64,000 bases of DNA from a candidate division WOR-3 bacterium (GCA_029858255.1 JAOUFJ010000003.1:1-64000), one strand, 5' to 3'; shown: positions 16,952-26,855, counted from the stretch's first letter. The notes: generated from the sequence alone by a model not told the origin. Numbers and translations are program-made.

Positions 16952-17675
16952 AAGCATCAGGGCCGCCGGTCGCATCATTGATGAAATATTCAAACGGATC
17001 GACAAAATGGATCTAAGGCGAATGAAAACTCTGAATCTCAATGACCGGATCGACACCCTCATCAGGGAGAACGATGCTTCACCGGCTTTTCTCAATTACC
17101 GTGGCTTTCCAAAGAGCTGTTGTATTTCTCTGAACAACGAAGTCGTGCACGGAATTCCTGACAGCCGGAGAATCGAAGACGGTGATATTGTCAAGATCGA
17201 CGTTGGTGTCAATTACCACGGGTACATTGCCGATGCCGCCCGCACTTTTCCGGCCGGCAGTATATCGCCTGAAGTCCAGCAAATGCTGGAGGTCACGAAG
17301 CAGGCTCTGAGAAATGGTATAGCTGCCGCAAAACCCGAAAACAAGATTTCGGATATTTCACGCGCCATTCAGACTACCGTCGAAGAAAAGGGCTACAGCG
17401 TAGTGCGCGAACTTACCGGTCATGGGATTGGCAAGAATCTTCACGAAGAACCGGCCATCCCCAACTTCGTAAACAGCGGCCCTGAGTTCTTTATCAAACC
17501 AGGCATGGCCCTTGCCATAGAGCCGATGGTTAATATGGGAAAACATGACGTTTTCACTGCACCGAACCGCTGGACCATAATGACCCGCGACAATTCACTT
17601 TCATGTCACTATGAAGACACGATCCTGATACTCGAAGACGGCAATCTGAACCTGACCAAAATCGTGGAGAACTAA
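16917..17675 (+). CDS. map: Methionine aminopeptidase type I
   Basis: Removes N-terminal methionine. The dinuclear metal ligands of type I enzymes are in place: DVGVNYHGYIADAAR (Asp, Asp), GHGIGKNLHEEP (His), AIEPMVN (Glu) and the final HYEDTILI (Glu). At 252 aa it is normal. ATG 16917 lies inside adk without a clear ribosome site; the alignment of ISIANAQAIESIRAAGRII to family N-termini supports it. Confidence 0.95.
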   Translation: MPISIANAQAIESIRAAGRIIDEIFKRIDKMDLRRMKTLNLNDRIDTLIRENDASPAFLNYRGFPKSCCISLNNEVVHGIPDSRRIEDGDIVKIDVGVNYHGYIADAARTFPAGSISPEVQQMLEVTKQALRNGIAAAKPENKISDISRAIQTTVEEKGYSVVRELTGHGIGKNLHEEPAIPNFVNSGPEFFIKPGMALAIEPMVNMGKHDVFTAPNRWTIMTRDNSLSCHYEDTILILEDGNLNLTKIVEN

Positions 17676-17678
17676 GAA

Positions 17679-17897
17679 ATGGCACGAAAAGACCTGATTC
17701 AAACCGAAGGCACAATAATCGAGACACTGCCCAATGCCATGTTTCGCGTTGAATTGGACAACGGACACAAAGTCCTCGCCCACGTATCAGGCAAAATGAG
17801 GATGAGCTACATCAAGATTCTGCCCGGTGACCGCGTGCTGCTTGAACTGACCCCATACGACCTGTCTCGCGGCAGAATCGTCTGGCGTTATAAATGA
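17679..17897 (+). CDS. infA: Translation initiation factor IF-1
   Basis: A 72-aa S1-fold protein that fills the ribosomal A site during initiation: [32 protein letters not shown] and [11 protein letters not shown] are diagnostic. It lies 3 nt after map. In a genome with many leaderless genes, IF-1 and the other initiation factors matter for start selection, but this copy looks ordinary. Confidence 0.97.
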   Translation: MARKDLIQTEGTIIETLPNAMFRVELDNGHKVLAHVSGKMRMSYIKILPGDRVLLELTPYDLSRGRIVWRYK

Positions 17898-17909
17898 TTA
17901 CAAAAAGGG

Positions 17910-17937
17910 TTGATTTTTTGGGCAAAATGGTTATAAT
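17910..17937 (+). promoter_or_regulatory. Internal promoter before rpmJ
   Basis: TTGATT (17910-17915), a 16-nt spacer and TATAAT (17932-17937) lie 20 nt upstream of the rpmJ start and can drive the rpmJ-rpsM-rpsK-rpsD-rpoA-rplQ part separately from rpsH-infA. Confidence 0.65.
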
Positions 17938-17957
17938 AAGAGTTTGTAGGAGGAATA

Positions 17958-18071
17958 TTGAAGGTTAAGGCATCAATCAAGAAAAGATGCGCATCTTGTC
18001 GAGTCATAAAGAGAAAAGGTGTCGTGATGATAATTTGCAGGAATCCCCGACACAAACAACGTCAGGGATGA
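17958..18071 (+). CDS. rpmJ: 50S ribosomal protein L36
   Basis: A 37-codon gene starting with TTG after GTAGGAGGAAT. The product has the zinc-ribbon ligands of the C+ form (CASC, a later C and the H of NPRHKQRQG). Translation reads [20 protein letters not shown] then [17 protein letters not shown] 104-nt non-coding gap follows before rpsM; I see no gene in it. Confidence 0.93.
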   Translation: MKVKASIKKRCASCRVIKRKGVVMIICRNPRHKQRQG

Positions 18072-18175
18072 TGGCAGGCGCCGGGGTAAGATTTGAGATG
18101 CAGAGAAATATCACCGCATGAGATTCACTGACCATCTACTCCCGACTGCTAACCGCTGTTATTCTAAGGAGGTTT

Positions 18176-18562
18176 ATGGCAAGAATTGCTGGTGTTGACC
18201 TGCCGCCGAACAAAAAGGTGGAATACGGGTTGACTGCGATTTTTGGAATAGGTCTGAGCACAGCTCAAAGAATCGTCGGTCAAATTGGCATTGATCGCAC
18301 TAAACGCATCAAGGACCTGACCGACGACGAGGTGACAAAAATAAGAAAATTGCTCGAAGCCGAATACCGGGTGGAAGGTGCATTGCGCGCCGAAATAGCG
18401 GCTGACATTAAACGATTGATTGACATCGGCTGCTACCGCGGAACAAGACACAAGGTTGGATTACCTGCACGTGGACAACGGACAAGGACAAATGCTCGTA
18501 CGCGAAAAGGGAGAAAGAAGACCGTTTCTGTTTACAGGGGACCACGAGGAGAACGTAAGTGA
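18176..18562 (+). CDS. rpsM: 30S ribosomal protein S13
   Basis: S13 (128 aa): [30 protein letters not shown], and the basic tail [18 protein letters not shown] that contacts tRNA. A strong AAGGAGG site precedes ATG. Its stop overlaps the GTG of rpsK. Confidence 0.97.
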   Translation: MARIAGVDLPPNKKVEYGLTAIFGIGLSTAQRIVGQIGIDRTKRIKDLTDDEVTKIRKLLEAEYRVEGALRAEIAADIKRLIDIGCYRGTRHKVGLPARGQRTRTNARTRKGRKKTVSVYRGPRGERK

Positions 18563-18951
18563 AAAAGCCAATCAGAACACCGAGACGCAAGAAAGGCACG
18601 CGAGCTGAGTCAACCGGCATTGCTAGCATCTTCGCTACATTTAACAATACAATTGTGTCAATTACTGACACTAAAGGCAACGTGCTTTGCTGGTCCTCGG
18701 CGGGGCGAATCGGATTCAAGGGTACCAAAAAGGGTACCGCCTACGCCGCCGCAAAGTGTGCTGACGCCGCGGCTCGGGAAGCCCAGGCATTAGGCGTGAG
18801 GAAGGTTGAAGTGCGCATCAAGGGCCCAGGACCCGGCCGGGAGGCCGCAATCCGAACCCTGCAAACGGTTGGCTTAACGATAACCGCCATAAAGGACGTG
18901 ACTCCACTTCCGCATAACGGCTGTAAACCACCGCGCAGAAGGAGGATATGA
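18559..18951 (+). CDS. rpsK: 30S ribosomal protein S11
   Basis: S11 (130 aa) with [38 protein letters not shown] and the C-terminal [17 protein letters not shown]. The GTG start overlaps the rpsM stop by 4 nt. Confidence 0.97.
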   Translation: MKKPIRTPRRKKGTRAESTGIASIFATFNNTIVSITDTKGNVLCWSSAGRIGFKGTKKGTAYAAAKCADAAAREAQALGVRKVEVRIKGPGPGREAAIRTLQTVGLTITAIKDVTPLPHNGCKPPRRRRI

Positions 18952-19580
18952 TGGCACGCTACATTGGTCCGAAATGTAAGATATGCCGGCGCGAGGGTGA
19001 AAAACTCTTTCTACGAGGCAGCCGTTGCTACACCGACAAGTGTGCTTTCACACGCAGGGGTTATCCTCCAGGTACACACGGACGCGTGGGAAGGAGGAAA
19101 CTCACTTCGTATGCAACGCAACTTCGCGAGAAGCAGAAGGTCAAGGCGGTCTACGGTATACTTGAACAGCAGTTCCGAAAAACATTCGCCATGGCGGCAA
19201 GAATTTCCGGAAACACCGGTGAGAACCTGCTGTCATTGCTGGAAAGGCGTTTAGATAATGTGGTCTACCAACTGGGTATTGCTGCTTCACGCACCCAGGC
19301 ACGCCAACTTGTCAGGCATGGACATATAATGGTCAACGGGAAGAAAGTAGATATTCCTTCGTATGTCGTTAAAACCGGGCAAGAAATCAAACTGGTCGAC
19401 AAACAGAAAAAGAATCCCGAGGTGCTCAAATCACTCGAGGAGCGTGATCTTGAAAGGATCGTCGGCTGGCTGAAGATCGACAGAGATACATTCACCGGTA
19501 CAGTGCTGAGATATCCCAAACGCGACGACATAACCTTGCCGATCCAGGAAAGTTTAATCATTGAATTCTATTCAAAGTAG
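18951..19580 (+). CDS. rpsD: 30S ribosomal protein S4, zinc-binding form
   Basis: S4 (209 aa) begins [19 protein letters not shown], with four cysteines (CKIC ... C ... C) forming the C+ zinc knuckle. The S4 RNA-binding domain follows (RLDNVVYQLGIAASRTQARQLV ... HIMVNGKKVDIPSY). ATG 18951 is preferred because the preceding ATG at 18948 overlaps the rpsK stop and sits closer to the GGAGG site. S4 is a known translational repressor of the alpha operon in enteric bacteria; I did not find that pseudoknot here. Confidence 0.96.
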   Translation: MARYIGPKCKICRREGEKLFLRGSRCYTDKCAFTRRGYPPGTHGRVGRRKLTSYATQLREKQKVKAVYGILEQQFRKTFAMAARISGNTGENLLSLLERRLDNVVYQLGIAASRTQARQLVRHGHIMVNGKKVDIPSYVVKTGQEIKLVDKQKKNPEVLKSLEERDLERIVGWLKIDRDTFTGTVLRYPKRDDITLPIQESLIIEFYSK

Positions 19581-19589
19581 AGGGGAACT

Positions 19590-20573
19590 ATGACACTAAA
19601 ACCGCTGGTCATGCCGAAAAGTGTCGAAATCGACAAGGAAGCGACCAACGACATTTTTGGCCGTTTCATGCTCTCACCGCTTGAGCGTGGCTTTGGCGTT
19701 ACTCTAGGAAATTCGCTACGCAGAGTGCTCATGTCATCGATACAAGGAGCAGCTATTACCCGGATAAGAATCGAAGATATTCTCCAGGAATTCTCTGCCA
19801 TCCCAGGCGTCTATGAAGATGTCATACAGATTATCCTGAACCTCAAGAAGGTACGGGTCAAACTACTTTCTGATGAACCAAGCAATCTCTACCTGAAGGT
19901 CAAAGCAAGGAAAGAGTATCTGGCTGAAAACATAGAAAAGAATCCAAACGTGATCATCGCCAATCCTGATCAGAAGATCCTGACCGTCACGGATACCAAA
20001 GTCAATTTCACGTTGGAAATGTTTGTGGAGGCCGGTCGCGGCTACGCACCATCCGAAATGCTCAAGCATGGCGAAGTACCGGTTGGTACTATCTTTCTCG
20101 ACGCCATCTTCTCACCCGTGCTCGCCGTCAACTTCGACGTCACTACAACACGAGTGGGTACCAGAACAGACTACGACCATTTGATTCTCGATGTGAAGAC
20201 CGATGGCACGATTACTCCGGTCGAAGCGTTGGTGGAAGCATCGGGGCTCATGAAACACCATCTCTCTTTCTTTACAAGTCTCGGTGTGGAACCGCAATTC
20301 TCTTCCAAGGAACAGCTCGATGCCGAGCACCGGAGGATCAGAGAAATTCTGAAACGCAGCATCGACGAGCTCGAAATATCAGTAAGAGCCTCCAACTGCC
20401 TCAAAGAAAAAGACATCAAGACAATAGGTGAATTGGTCAAGAAAAGCAGCAAGGAATTGCTGAGCTACGAGAATTTCGGGCGAAAGTCGCTTAAAGAATT
20501 AGAGAAGAACCTCGCCAAAGTCGGACTCCACCTGGAGATGGATGTCAACAAATATCTGAAAGAGGACATATAA
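19590..20573 (+). CDS. rpoA: RNA polymerase alpha subunit
   Basis: RpoA (327 aa) with the dimerising N-terminal domain (GFGVTLGNSLRRVLMSSIQGAAI, EFSAIPGVYEDVI) and the C-terminal domain that contacts activators and UP elements (ELEISVRASNCLKEKDI, ELLSYENFGRKSLKELE). A GAGGGG site precedes ATG. Confidence 0.97.
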   Translation: MTLKPLVMPKSVEIDKEATNDIFGRFMLSPLERGFGVTLGNSLRRVLMSSIQGAAITRIRIEDILQEFSAIPGVYEDVIQIILNLKKVRVKLLSDEPSNLYLKVKARKEYLAENIEKNPNVIIANPDQKILTVTDTKVNFTLEMFVEAGRGYAPSEMLKHGEVPVGTIFLDAIFSPVLAVNFDVTTTRVGTRTDYDHLILDVKTDGTITPVEALVEASGLMKHHLSFFTSLGVEPQFSSKEQLDAEHRRIREILKRSIDELEISVRASNCLKEKDIKTIGELVKKSSKELLSYENFGRKSLKELEKNLAKVGLHLEMDVNKYLKEDI

Positions 20574-20577
20574 CACC

Positions 20578-21132
20578 ATGAGACACGGAAACCGCGTAAA
20601 GAAGCTCGGCAGGACAAGGGAGCACCGCCGTGCGCTTATGAAGAATCTCTGCCGCTCATTGTTTATCTTCGAGAAGATAAAGACGACACTGCCCAAAGCA
20701 AAAGCAACGAGGCAGGTGGCCGAGCGCCTCATCGAATTCGCCAAGAGAAACGATCTTTCGGCAAAAAGGCATATCTACCGCTATATTCCGGACCACAAGC
20801 TCGTAAAAATAATCTGCGAGGAAATCGGACCCAAGTTCACTGAGCGCGCCGGTGGTTATACGAGGATATACCGGATAGGGCCACGCCTCGGCGATGGCGC
20901 GGAAATGGCGCTGTTGGAACTTGTAGAACAAAGCGATGCAGCCGTGATTTCGCAAAGAAGAAAATTGATCGAAAGACGACAATTGGCTGAGACCAAGAAA
21001 GAGAAGAAACCAAAGGAAAAGAAGGTCAAAGAAAAAAAATCAAAAACCAAACCAGAGGAAAAGAAAGAAGAAAAGAATATAAAACCCAGAAAATCAACAA
21101 AAACAAAGAAAACAAAGAAAAAATCCAAGTAG
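20578..21132 (+). CDS. rplQ: 50S ribosomal protein L17 with lysine-rich tail
   Basis: The first ~120 residues are standard L17 (MRHGNRVKKLGRTREHRRAL; YTRIYRIGPRLGDGAEMALLEL). A further ~55 residues are almost pure Lys/Glu/Thr/Pro and end in KKTKKKSK. Such tails occur in several phyla. It is the last gene of the block. No terminator-like hairpin with a T-run was seen after it. Confidence 0.95.
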   Translation: MRHGNRVKKLGRTREHRRALMKNLCRSLFIFEKIKTTLPKAKATRQVAERLIEFAKRNDLSAKRHIYRYIPDHKLVKIICEEIGPKFTERAGGYTRIYRIGPRLGDGAEMALLELVEQSDAAVISQRRKLIERRQLAETKKEKKPKEKKVKEKKSKTKPEEKKEEKNIKPRKSTKTKKTKKKSK

Positions 21133-21195
21133 CGGCCCGGTGCTCATTCGGTCATGGGATATCCCCGGCACATTAGTTAACTACATCCCTCTATC

Positions 21196-23028
21196 ATGAA
21201 CGCACCCGTGAGAGCGTTGTCGTTACTCTGTACTCTTTTGATTTGTGTAACCTGCACACGCCACGCGGCTATGGAGAGAGAACCTGTCTTTACCACGCAG
21301 AAACCACAACATGAATTCCGGAGGGGCATGTGGGTACGGGCCGCCTCGACCGCGTCGCCCGACTCGATATCTCGTATCATGCAGATCGCAGGACAAATGA
21401 AGATCACCGACATCTTTGTACAAGTGGTCGTAGGCGGCTATGCATATTATAATTCGGACTTACTCCCGCGCAGCCAATATCTTTCGAAAATATCAGATCC
21501 GGATTATGACCCGCTCGATTCGCTGATCAGGGCGTGCGCGAGCACGCACATACGGGTTCACGCATGGGTGAATACGCTTTTGTACTGGTCGTTGTCCGAA
21601 CCACCGGATTCACTCAGCCATGTGCTTTACCAACACCCGGAATGGCTCATTCGCGATGTCAATAATCGCTCCATGGCTGATTATCCTTACCGCAAATGGA
21701 AGAATCTACGCCTGGAAGGCCTGTACCTCGACCCTGAAAACCCGCAGGTTGTCACGTTTGTTCAAAGTGTATGTACAGAGATTGCATCGCGTTATCCGGT
21801 TGATGGTATTCATCTTGATTTCATCAGATACCCTGGTGTGCTATGGGGGTTGCCCGCCATCGACGAAACGGCAGTGCTCGCTGGTATCGAGGCGGAGACT
21901 GCATCGTGGTGTAACCTAGTACAATATGGACGCATGAGGTTGTATCAACGCTGGCAGTTCTGGAACGCCTGGCGCCTTACGCAAGGCCGTCAATACACGA
22001 TAGCACGGATCGTCAGCGGCATAAATAATGCACTGAAGGAAAAAGCGATCAATGAGGATTGTCGCCTATCAGCAGCGGCCTTTGCCAATCCGGCCCTCTA
22101 TAAGTATTCATTCGCGCAAAACTGGGCCGAATGGCCAGCCGAAATGTTCATGCCCGTGATAATGTCATACACACCTGACACCTCGCTGTTCCGTGATTAT
22201 GTTGACTATGCTCTCTTCCACCGTCCCGACGCCCTCATTGGCATCGGGTTCCTGTGGCCTGGCATGGCATATATATCACAGATGCAGGAGCAGATAGTGA
22301 TAGAGGCAGGTGGCCGTGGAGTTTGTTATTTCGATTTTGCCGCCATTGACACAACGGTCGATCTCCTTGCCGGCCAAACCGGTTCCGTCTCTGAAGTGAA
22401 CGAAAATCTGCTGAATCAAAGTTCAAGAAACGACCCGGTGCCTGATGCTTACGAAGATGAACCACCCGCCGTCCTCGTCACCGGGGGCACCAATTCCTAC
22501 ACCTGGAACAGAGCCCTCTATTTCGCTGCGTTCCTCCTATCTCTTTCCATGAACCCTGACCGCGACCTCGGTCGAATGGGTATCGGAAGGGATCAGTTCC
22601 TCCACCTCGTCTTTAACGACGTTGCCGCGTTCGAATACCTGAACAGTAAGATCTTCCCGTTGGGCGATGAATTGATCCGACCACCCACAAGATCGATCAG
22701 TTACAGTTTCATACCGTGGAGCGACGGAGATTCGCTTTCGTTGATTCAGAGGGCGAGCGAAATGAGCGCTTATCTGAACGATACCATTCTTTATCCGTTT
22801 GCTGCCGATGTCCTGGCCAGAGCAGCGTTTACGGCTCTACCCCACACCAATGAGGTGATCCGCACACTGACCGGGATCTATGCTTTTACGGTCGACACGG
22901 TATATGATGGTGGAGAGAAGATCAGCAGATTCGGATTATCACCTGATCTCCAGCCGGTTTATCTCAACTGGACGATAAAAAGCAGGTTCGGAGAAATCAT
23001 TGAAAATGCTCAGCAGTTTGGCGAATAG
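21196..23028 (+). CDS. GHL10-type glycoside-hydrolase-like lipoprotein
   Basis: A 610-aa exported protein. The N-terminus has a lipobox (LLICVTC), so it is probably lipidated. Residues ~35-400 match the GHL10/DUF187 beta-alpha barrel: RRGMWVRAAS, DIFVQVVVGGYAYY, RVHAWVNTLLYW, VDGIHLDFIRYPG and MPVIMSYTPD. This family is predicted to act on glycans, often cell-wall related; activity is unproven for most members. The C-terminal ~200 residues have no recognised domain. No clear ribosome site precedes ATG 21196; a GTG at 21208 is possible. The first TldD gene follows 15 nt downstream. Confidence 0.8.
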   Translation: MNAPVRALSLLCTLLICVTCTRHAAMEREPVFTTQKPQHEFRRGMWVRAASTASPDSISRIMQIAGQMKITDIFVQVVVGGYAYYNSDLLPRSQYLSKISDPDYDPLDSLIRACASTHIRVHAWVNTLLYWSLSEPPDSLSHVLYQHPEWLIRDVNNRSMADYPYRKWKNLRLEGLYLDPENPQVVTFVQSVCTEIASRYPVDGIHLDFIRYPGVLWGLPAIDETAVLAGIEAETASWCNLVQYGRMRLYQRWQFWNAWRLTQGRQYTIARIVSGINNALKEKAINEDCRLSAAAFANPALYKYSFAQNWAEWPAEMFMPVIMSYTPDTSLFRDYVDYALFHRPDALIGIGFLWPGMAYISQMQEQIVIEAGGRGVCYFDFAAIDTTVDLLAGQTGSVSEVNENLLNQSSRNDPVPDAYEDEPPAVLVTGGTNSYTWNRALYFAAFLLSLSMNPDRDLGRMGIGRDQFLHLVFNDVAAFEYLNSKIFPLGDELIRPPTRSISYSFIPWSDGDSLSLIQRASEMSAYLNDTILYPFAADVLARAAFTALPHTNEVIRTLTGIYAFTVDTVYDGGEKISRFGLSPDLQPVYLNWTIKSRFGEIIENAQQFGE

Positions 23029-23043
23029 CAAACGGGAGAATAT

Positions 23044-24408
23044 ATGTTTGAAAAACTGAAATCAATACTGACGAAAGTCGATGCCGAGTACGCCGACATA
23101 CGTCATGAAGTCAAGAATGTAATAAAGATCGCCTTCAATGGCAGAGAGTTGACCGAAATTGGGAACAATACGACAGATGGTTATGTTTTGCGGATCCTGA
23201 ACAAGGGAGGCTACGCGTCTATCTCTTTCACCAGCCCTGAGCAGCATGAGAAAGCCCTGGCAACCGTGTCGGAAAACGCACATCTGATGTCCAGGTCCGC
23301 TAAGAAACCAGTGGTTTTCAAGAAGACCCCGGTCGTCAAAGATTATTACTCACCAAAACTCGAGGAAGACCCGCGCAAGGTCGCAATCGACGAGAAACTT
23401 CAGCTGACCAAAAAGTACAACGATATCATCCTGGCTACCGATAAAATCACCACGACCAGTGTTGCATACGCCGAACTATACCGGGATAAACATTTCCTGA
23501 GTACTGAAGGCAGCGAAATAAGGGAAGAATTGATAACAACACGTATCAGCGGGCTGATCACCAGCCGTGACGGGAAACTCATTCAGAACGTGCGCGTGGC
23601 GGCTGGCGGAAGCAATGGTTTCGCGGTTCTTCGGGACCGTGAGGATGAATTCGAAAAACGCGCCGGCATCGCCGTGGACCTTCTCAAGGCGCAGCCCATG
23701 CAGGGTGGTTGCTACAACGCTATCGTTAATCAGAGTCTGGGCGGCGTGTTCACGCACGAGGCCTTCGGTCACTTCTCAGAAGCCGACATTATCGAAAACA
23801 ATCGTTCCGTGAGGGAAAGAATGAAGATCGGTGCGAAGCTCGGCAATGAAACAGTTAATATCGTCGACGACCCGACGATGCTCAGCCAACTGGGGCATTA
23901 CCGCTATGACGACGAGGGTGTTGCTGCCTGCCGGACTTCTTTGCTCAAGAATGGCGTCCTCGTCGGCCGATTGCACTCGCGAAGGACCGCCGCAGCTTTC
24001 GAGGAACCGGCGAATGGCCATTGTGTCGCTGAGGACTACCGTTACGCCCCAATAATCAGGATGGGCACGATCTTCATTGAACCAGGCAAGAACACGCTCG
24101 AGGAACTACTCGCCCAATTAGGCAATGGCTACTATCTACTCGACGCAAAAGGCGGCCAGACAAGCGGCGAGAACTTCACCTTTGGTGCCCAGTACGGTTA
24201 TATCGTGAAGAACGGGAAAATAGGTGCAATGGTGCGTGACATCAACATCTCCGGCAATCTTTACCAGACACTGAATAGCATTACGGCAATCGGGGGTGAC
24301 TTGAAACTGAGCGAGGTTGGTGGCTGTGGCAAAGGGCAGAAAAACATTCGTTCCTGCCACGGCACTCCGCATATGCTGATAAACAATTTGATCATTGGGG
24401 GATCGTGA
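23044..24408 (+). CDS. tldD: TldD-type metalloprotease subunit (first locus)
   Basis: A 454-aa TldD with the zinc motif HEAFGH near residue 237 (GGVFTHEAFGHFSEAD), as in the catalytic subunit of the TldD/TldE complex that degrades unfolded or leader peptides. The conserved C-terminal regions KGGQTSGENFTFGAQYGYIV and EVGGCGKGQKNIRSCHG are present. GGGAGAATAT precedes ATG. TldE follows after 1 nt, and a second, divergent pair lies at 34710-37348. Confidence 0.92.
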   Translation: MFEKLKSILTKVDAEYADIRHEVKNVIKIAFNGRELTEIGNNTTDGYVLRILNKGGYASISFTSPEQHEKALATVSENAHLMSRSAKKPVVFKKTPVVKDYYSPKLEEDPRKVAIDEKLQLTKKYNDIILATDKITTTSVAYAELYRDKHFLSTEGSEIREELITTRISGLITSRDGKLIQNVRVAAGGSNGFAVLRDREDEFEKRAGIAVDLLKAQPMQGGCYNAIVNQSLGGVFTHEAFGHFSEADIIENNRSVRERMKIGAKLGNETVNIVDDPTMLSQLGHYRYDDEGVAACRTSLLKNGVLVGRLHSRRTAAAFEEPANGHCVAEDYRYAPIIRMGTIFIEPGKNTLEELLAQLGNGYYLLDAKGGQTSGENFTFGAQYGYIVKNGKIGAMVRDINISGNLYQTLNSITAIGGDLKLSEVGGCGKGQKNIRSCHGTPHMLINNLIIGGS

Positions 24409-24409
24409 A

Positions 24410-25720
24410 ATGGAAGAATTAATAAAAAAAGCAGAATCACAGAGCGACCAGGCCGAAGTATATTCTCTGGAACACCAACAGAATGATGTCGAATTTGAAG
24501 ACGGCATACTGAAGGATATCAAGAGCGCAATGCAGGCCGGCATCACCTTACGAATGATACAGAACAAAAAGTTGGGTTTTGCCTACACGCGCAACATCAA
24601 AGATAAAGAAACCCTGATCCAGAACGCAAAGCGAGCTCTCGCCGGCGGCGTCGATGCGAGCTATGATTTCCCTTTTACAAAAAAGGTATCATCGCTGGAC
24701 AGCTACGATCCTGCTATCGACCGGACAACAAGCACGATACTTGCCGATGAATGCAGCCGGATACATGATTACCTGAAGAACAAAACAGAAGGGCAGGTCA
24801 ATGTTGATACCGGAACGGCAGTAACCAGGATACACATCGTGAATTCAGCGGGCACGGATCTTAAAACACAGAGTTCTCATTACTACATCACAGTTGCGAT
24901 AATGTACCCTGGTTCAGCAACTAGTGTACATCGTTCGTTGGAATTCAAGAGTTTTAAGAAGGTAGAGTATTCATTCTTGGACAATCTGGTCAAACTCTAC
25001 AGCAAGAGTGAGAGAGAGATCGATAAGGCTCATGGCCGCATGAAGATCCTTTTCATGCCGGAGGCCATGTACACCCTTACGTGGCGTTTGCAGAGTGCGA
25101 CCAGTGGCGAGTCTCTTTATCACAAGCAATCACCGCTTGCCGACAGCCTTGAAAGCAAGATATTTGACGAAAAAATCTCCATCATCAACAATCCACTCGA
25201 CGACGAATATCCTGGTGCCCGGGCCTTTGATGATGAAGGTGTCGAATCCCGGGAAATGGTGATCATTGACAAAGGAACGCTCCGGAATTATTACAATGAC
25301 CTTTATTACGCGGCAAAATTGCAGGCTGAACCAACAGGTAACGGCTACAAGACCTCACGCTGGGGCAGTGACACGCTTTCAACAAAACCGGCGCCTGCAC
25401 TGAGTCACATCATGATTAAACCAGGCAATACTGAATTCTGGCAACTCGTCGAGAAAATTGACCGGGGCATCGTTGTCTGCGGGGCGCTGGGAGCTGACAG
25501 CGGTAACATATCAAACGGAGATTTCTCGATCGGGCCGTCACCCGGTCTCTATGTCGAGAAGGGTGAGATCGTTGGCAGGATCAAAGATGCAATGATTGCC
25601 GGCAATCTATATTCGGTCATGAAGCGTGTGGTAGATATCGAGAACCAACTCCATCCGGCATATACTGGTTACTACCCGGCCGTTCTCTTCGACGAGATGC
25701 ATATAGCCACGAAAACCTGA
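24410..25720 (+). CDS. TldE/PmbA-type subunit (first locus)
   Basis: A 436-aa partner of TldD. It has the TldE architecture (EVYSLEHQQNDVEFEDG; FDDEGVESREMVIIDKGTL; FSIGPSPGLYVEKGEIVG) and no HExxxH motif, as expected for the non-catalytic half of the heterodimer. ATG 24410 follows GGGGGAT and is 1 nt after the tldD stop; a TTG at 24395 would overlap it. The 235 nt after it hold only the eamA promoter. Confidence 0.9.
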   Translation: MEELIKKAESQSDQAEVYSLEHQQNDVEFEDGILKDIKSAMQAGITLRMIQNKKLGFAYTRNIKDKETLIQNAKRALAGGVDASYDFPFTKKVSSLDSYDPAIDRTTSTILADECSRIHDYLKNKTEGQVNVDTGTAVTRIHIVNSAGTDLKTQSSHYYITVAIMYPGSATSVHRSLEFKSFKKVEYSFLDNLVKLYSKSEREIDKAHGRMKILFMPEAMYTLTWRLQSATSGESLYHKQSPLADSLESKIFDEKISIINNPLDDEYPGARAFDDEGVESREMVIIDKGTLRNYYNDLYYAAKLQAEPTGNGYKTSRWGSDTLSTKPAPALSHIMIKPGNTEFWQLVEKIDRGIVVCGALGADSGNISNGDFSIGPSPGLYVEKGEIVGRIKDAMIAGNLYSVMKRVVDIENQLHPAYTGYYPAVLFDEMHIATKT

Positions 25721-25921
25721 CGATCTACTATAACCGGCCCTCAGTCAACCTGCAGACCGCAAGAATCAGAGGCAGAATTTCTATCTTGTATATGTTGACC
25801 GTCATCGTATAACATTCCTCATCTGATCATGGCTGATGTGCTACATTTGTGAACATTCCATTTGATTTGCAGGTGCATAACAGGTCAAGCGTTGAACGAT
25901 AACAAGGGAGTGAAAAAGGAC

Positions 25922-25950
25922 TTGTGTTGCGGCATTTTTTACAATATAAT
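25922..25950 (+). promoter_or_regulatory. Promoter of the EamA transporter gene (leaderless)
   Basis: A consensus TATAAT (25945-25950) ends 5 nt before ATG 25956. The -35 is weak (TTGTGT, 25922-25927, 17-nt spacer). No ribosome site fits between. Confidence 0.55.
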
Positions 25951-25955
25951 GCCGG

Positions 25956-26855
25956 ATGCAATCGATGTTTCCGTTTGTTGGTGAAGCTTTATCCCTGTTA
26001 ACAGCAGTCGTCTGGGCGCTGGCGGTTACATTATTCAGAAAGAGCGGTGAAACCGTTCATCCCCTCGCCCTCAACGTGTTTAAAAATATACTGGCGCTCG
26101 TGCTGCTCATACCGACGATCTGGCTCTTTGGTCAGACCCTCTGGCTTCAAGCATCGACCAGGACATATGTTATCTTGTTTCTCAGCGGCGCGGTAGGCAT
26201 AGGTATTGGCGACACGCTCTTTTTCCAGAGTCTGAACAGGCTGGGTGCGGGGTTGACAGGGATCGTGGTCTGCATGTACAGCCCGTTCATCATTGCATTT
26301 TCACATATCTGGCTGCACGAGAGCCTTGCCCAACTGCAGCTCTTCGGCGTGCTACTCATCATCTTCGCTGTCTTGTTCACGACCGTACACAAGACATCAC
26401 GGAGCGACATGCCGGCGCGGCCGTTCTTGGCCATTATTTATGGTGTTCTCGCATCCGCGGCAATGGCCGCCGGCGTAGTTTTGATGAAACCGCTACTCGG
26501 TAAGTATCCGGTTGTATGGGTAGCGGAAATTCGGCTTTTGGGAGGCATGGCTGCGTTAGCCATTATATTATTAATACATTCTGGCAGAAAACGAATATTG
26601 GCATCTCTTATGAGAACGAGTAACTGGCGCTACACTTTGAGCGGTTCACTTCTGGGGGCATACGTTTCAATGGTCTTATGGATCGCCGGGATGAAATACA
26701 CGCAGGCATCAACCGCCTCGGCGCTGAATCAAACTAGCACAATATTCATCTTCATATTCGCCGGGTTACTCTTGAAGGAACCAGTAACAGCACGCCGGGC
26801 TGTGGGGATCGCCATCGCTTTCGTCGGCGCTTTTCTTGTGTCAATCTTCAAGTAG
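25956..26855 (+). CDS. EamA/DMT-family transporter
   Basis: A ten-helix drug/metabolite-transporter protein (299 aa) built of two EamA repeats of five helices. The first is SLLTAVVWALAVTLFRKSG to AVLFTTVH, the second IIYGVLASAAMAAGVVLMK to IAIAFVGAFLVSIF. Each repeat shows its signature near the end (GIGIGDTLFFQSLNRLGAG; ASALNQTSTIFIFIFAGLL). Substrate unknown. It is a monocistronic gene facing ftsY. Confidence 0.88.
   Translation: MQSMFPFVGEALSLLTAVVWALAVTLFRKSGETVHPLALNVFKNILALVLLIPTIWLFGQTLWLQASTRTYVILFLSGAVGIGIGDTLFFQSLNRLGAGLTGIVVCMYSPFIIAFSHIWLHESLAQLQLFGVLLIIFAVLFTTVHKTSRSDMPARPFLAIIYGVLASAAMAAGVVLMKPLLGKYPVVWVAEIRLLGGMAALAIILLIHSGRKRILASLMRTSNWRYTLSGSLLGAYVSMVLWIAGMKYTQASTASALNQTSTIFIFIFAGLLLKEPVTARRAVGIAIAFVGAFLVSIFK

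Noticed and set aside
21196-23028. Specific glycosidase activity for the GHL10-type protein
   Set aside because: Only the barrel motifs are visible; catalytic residues and substrate are not established for this family, so no reaction is claimed.
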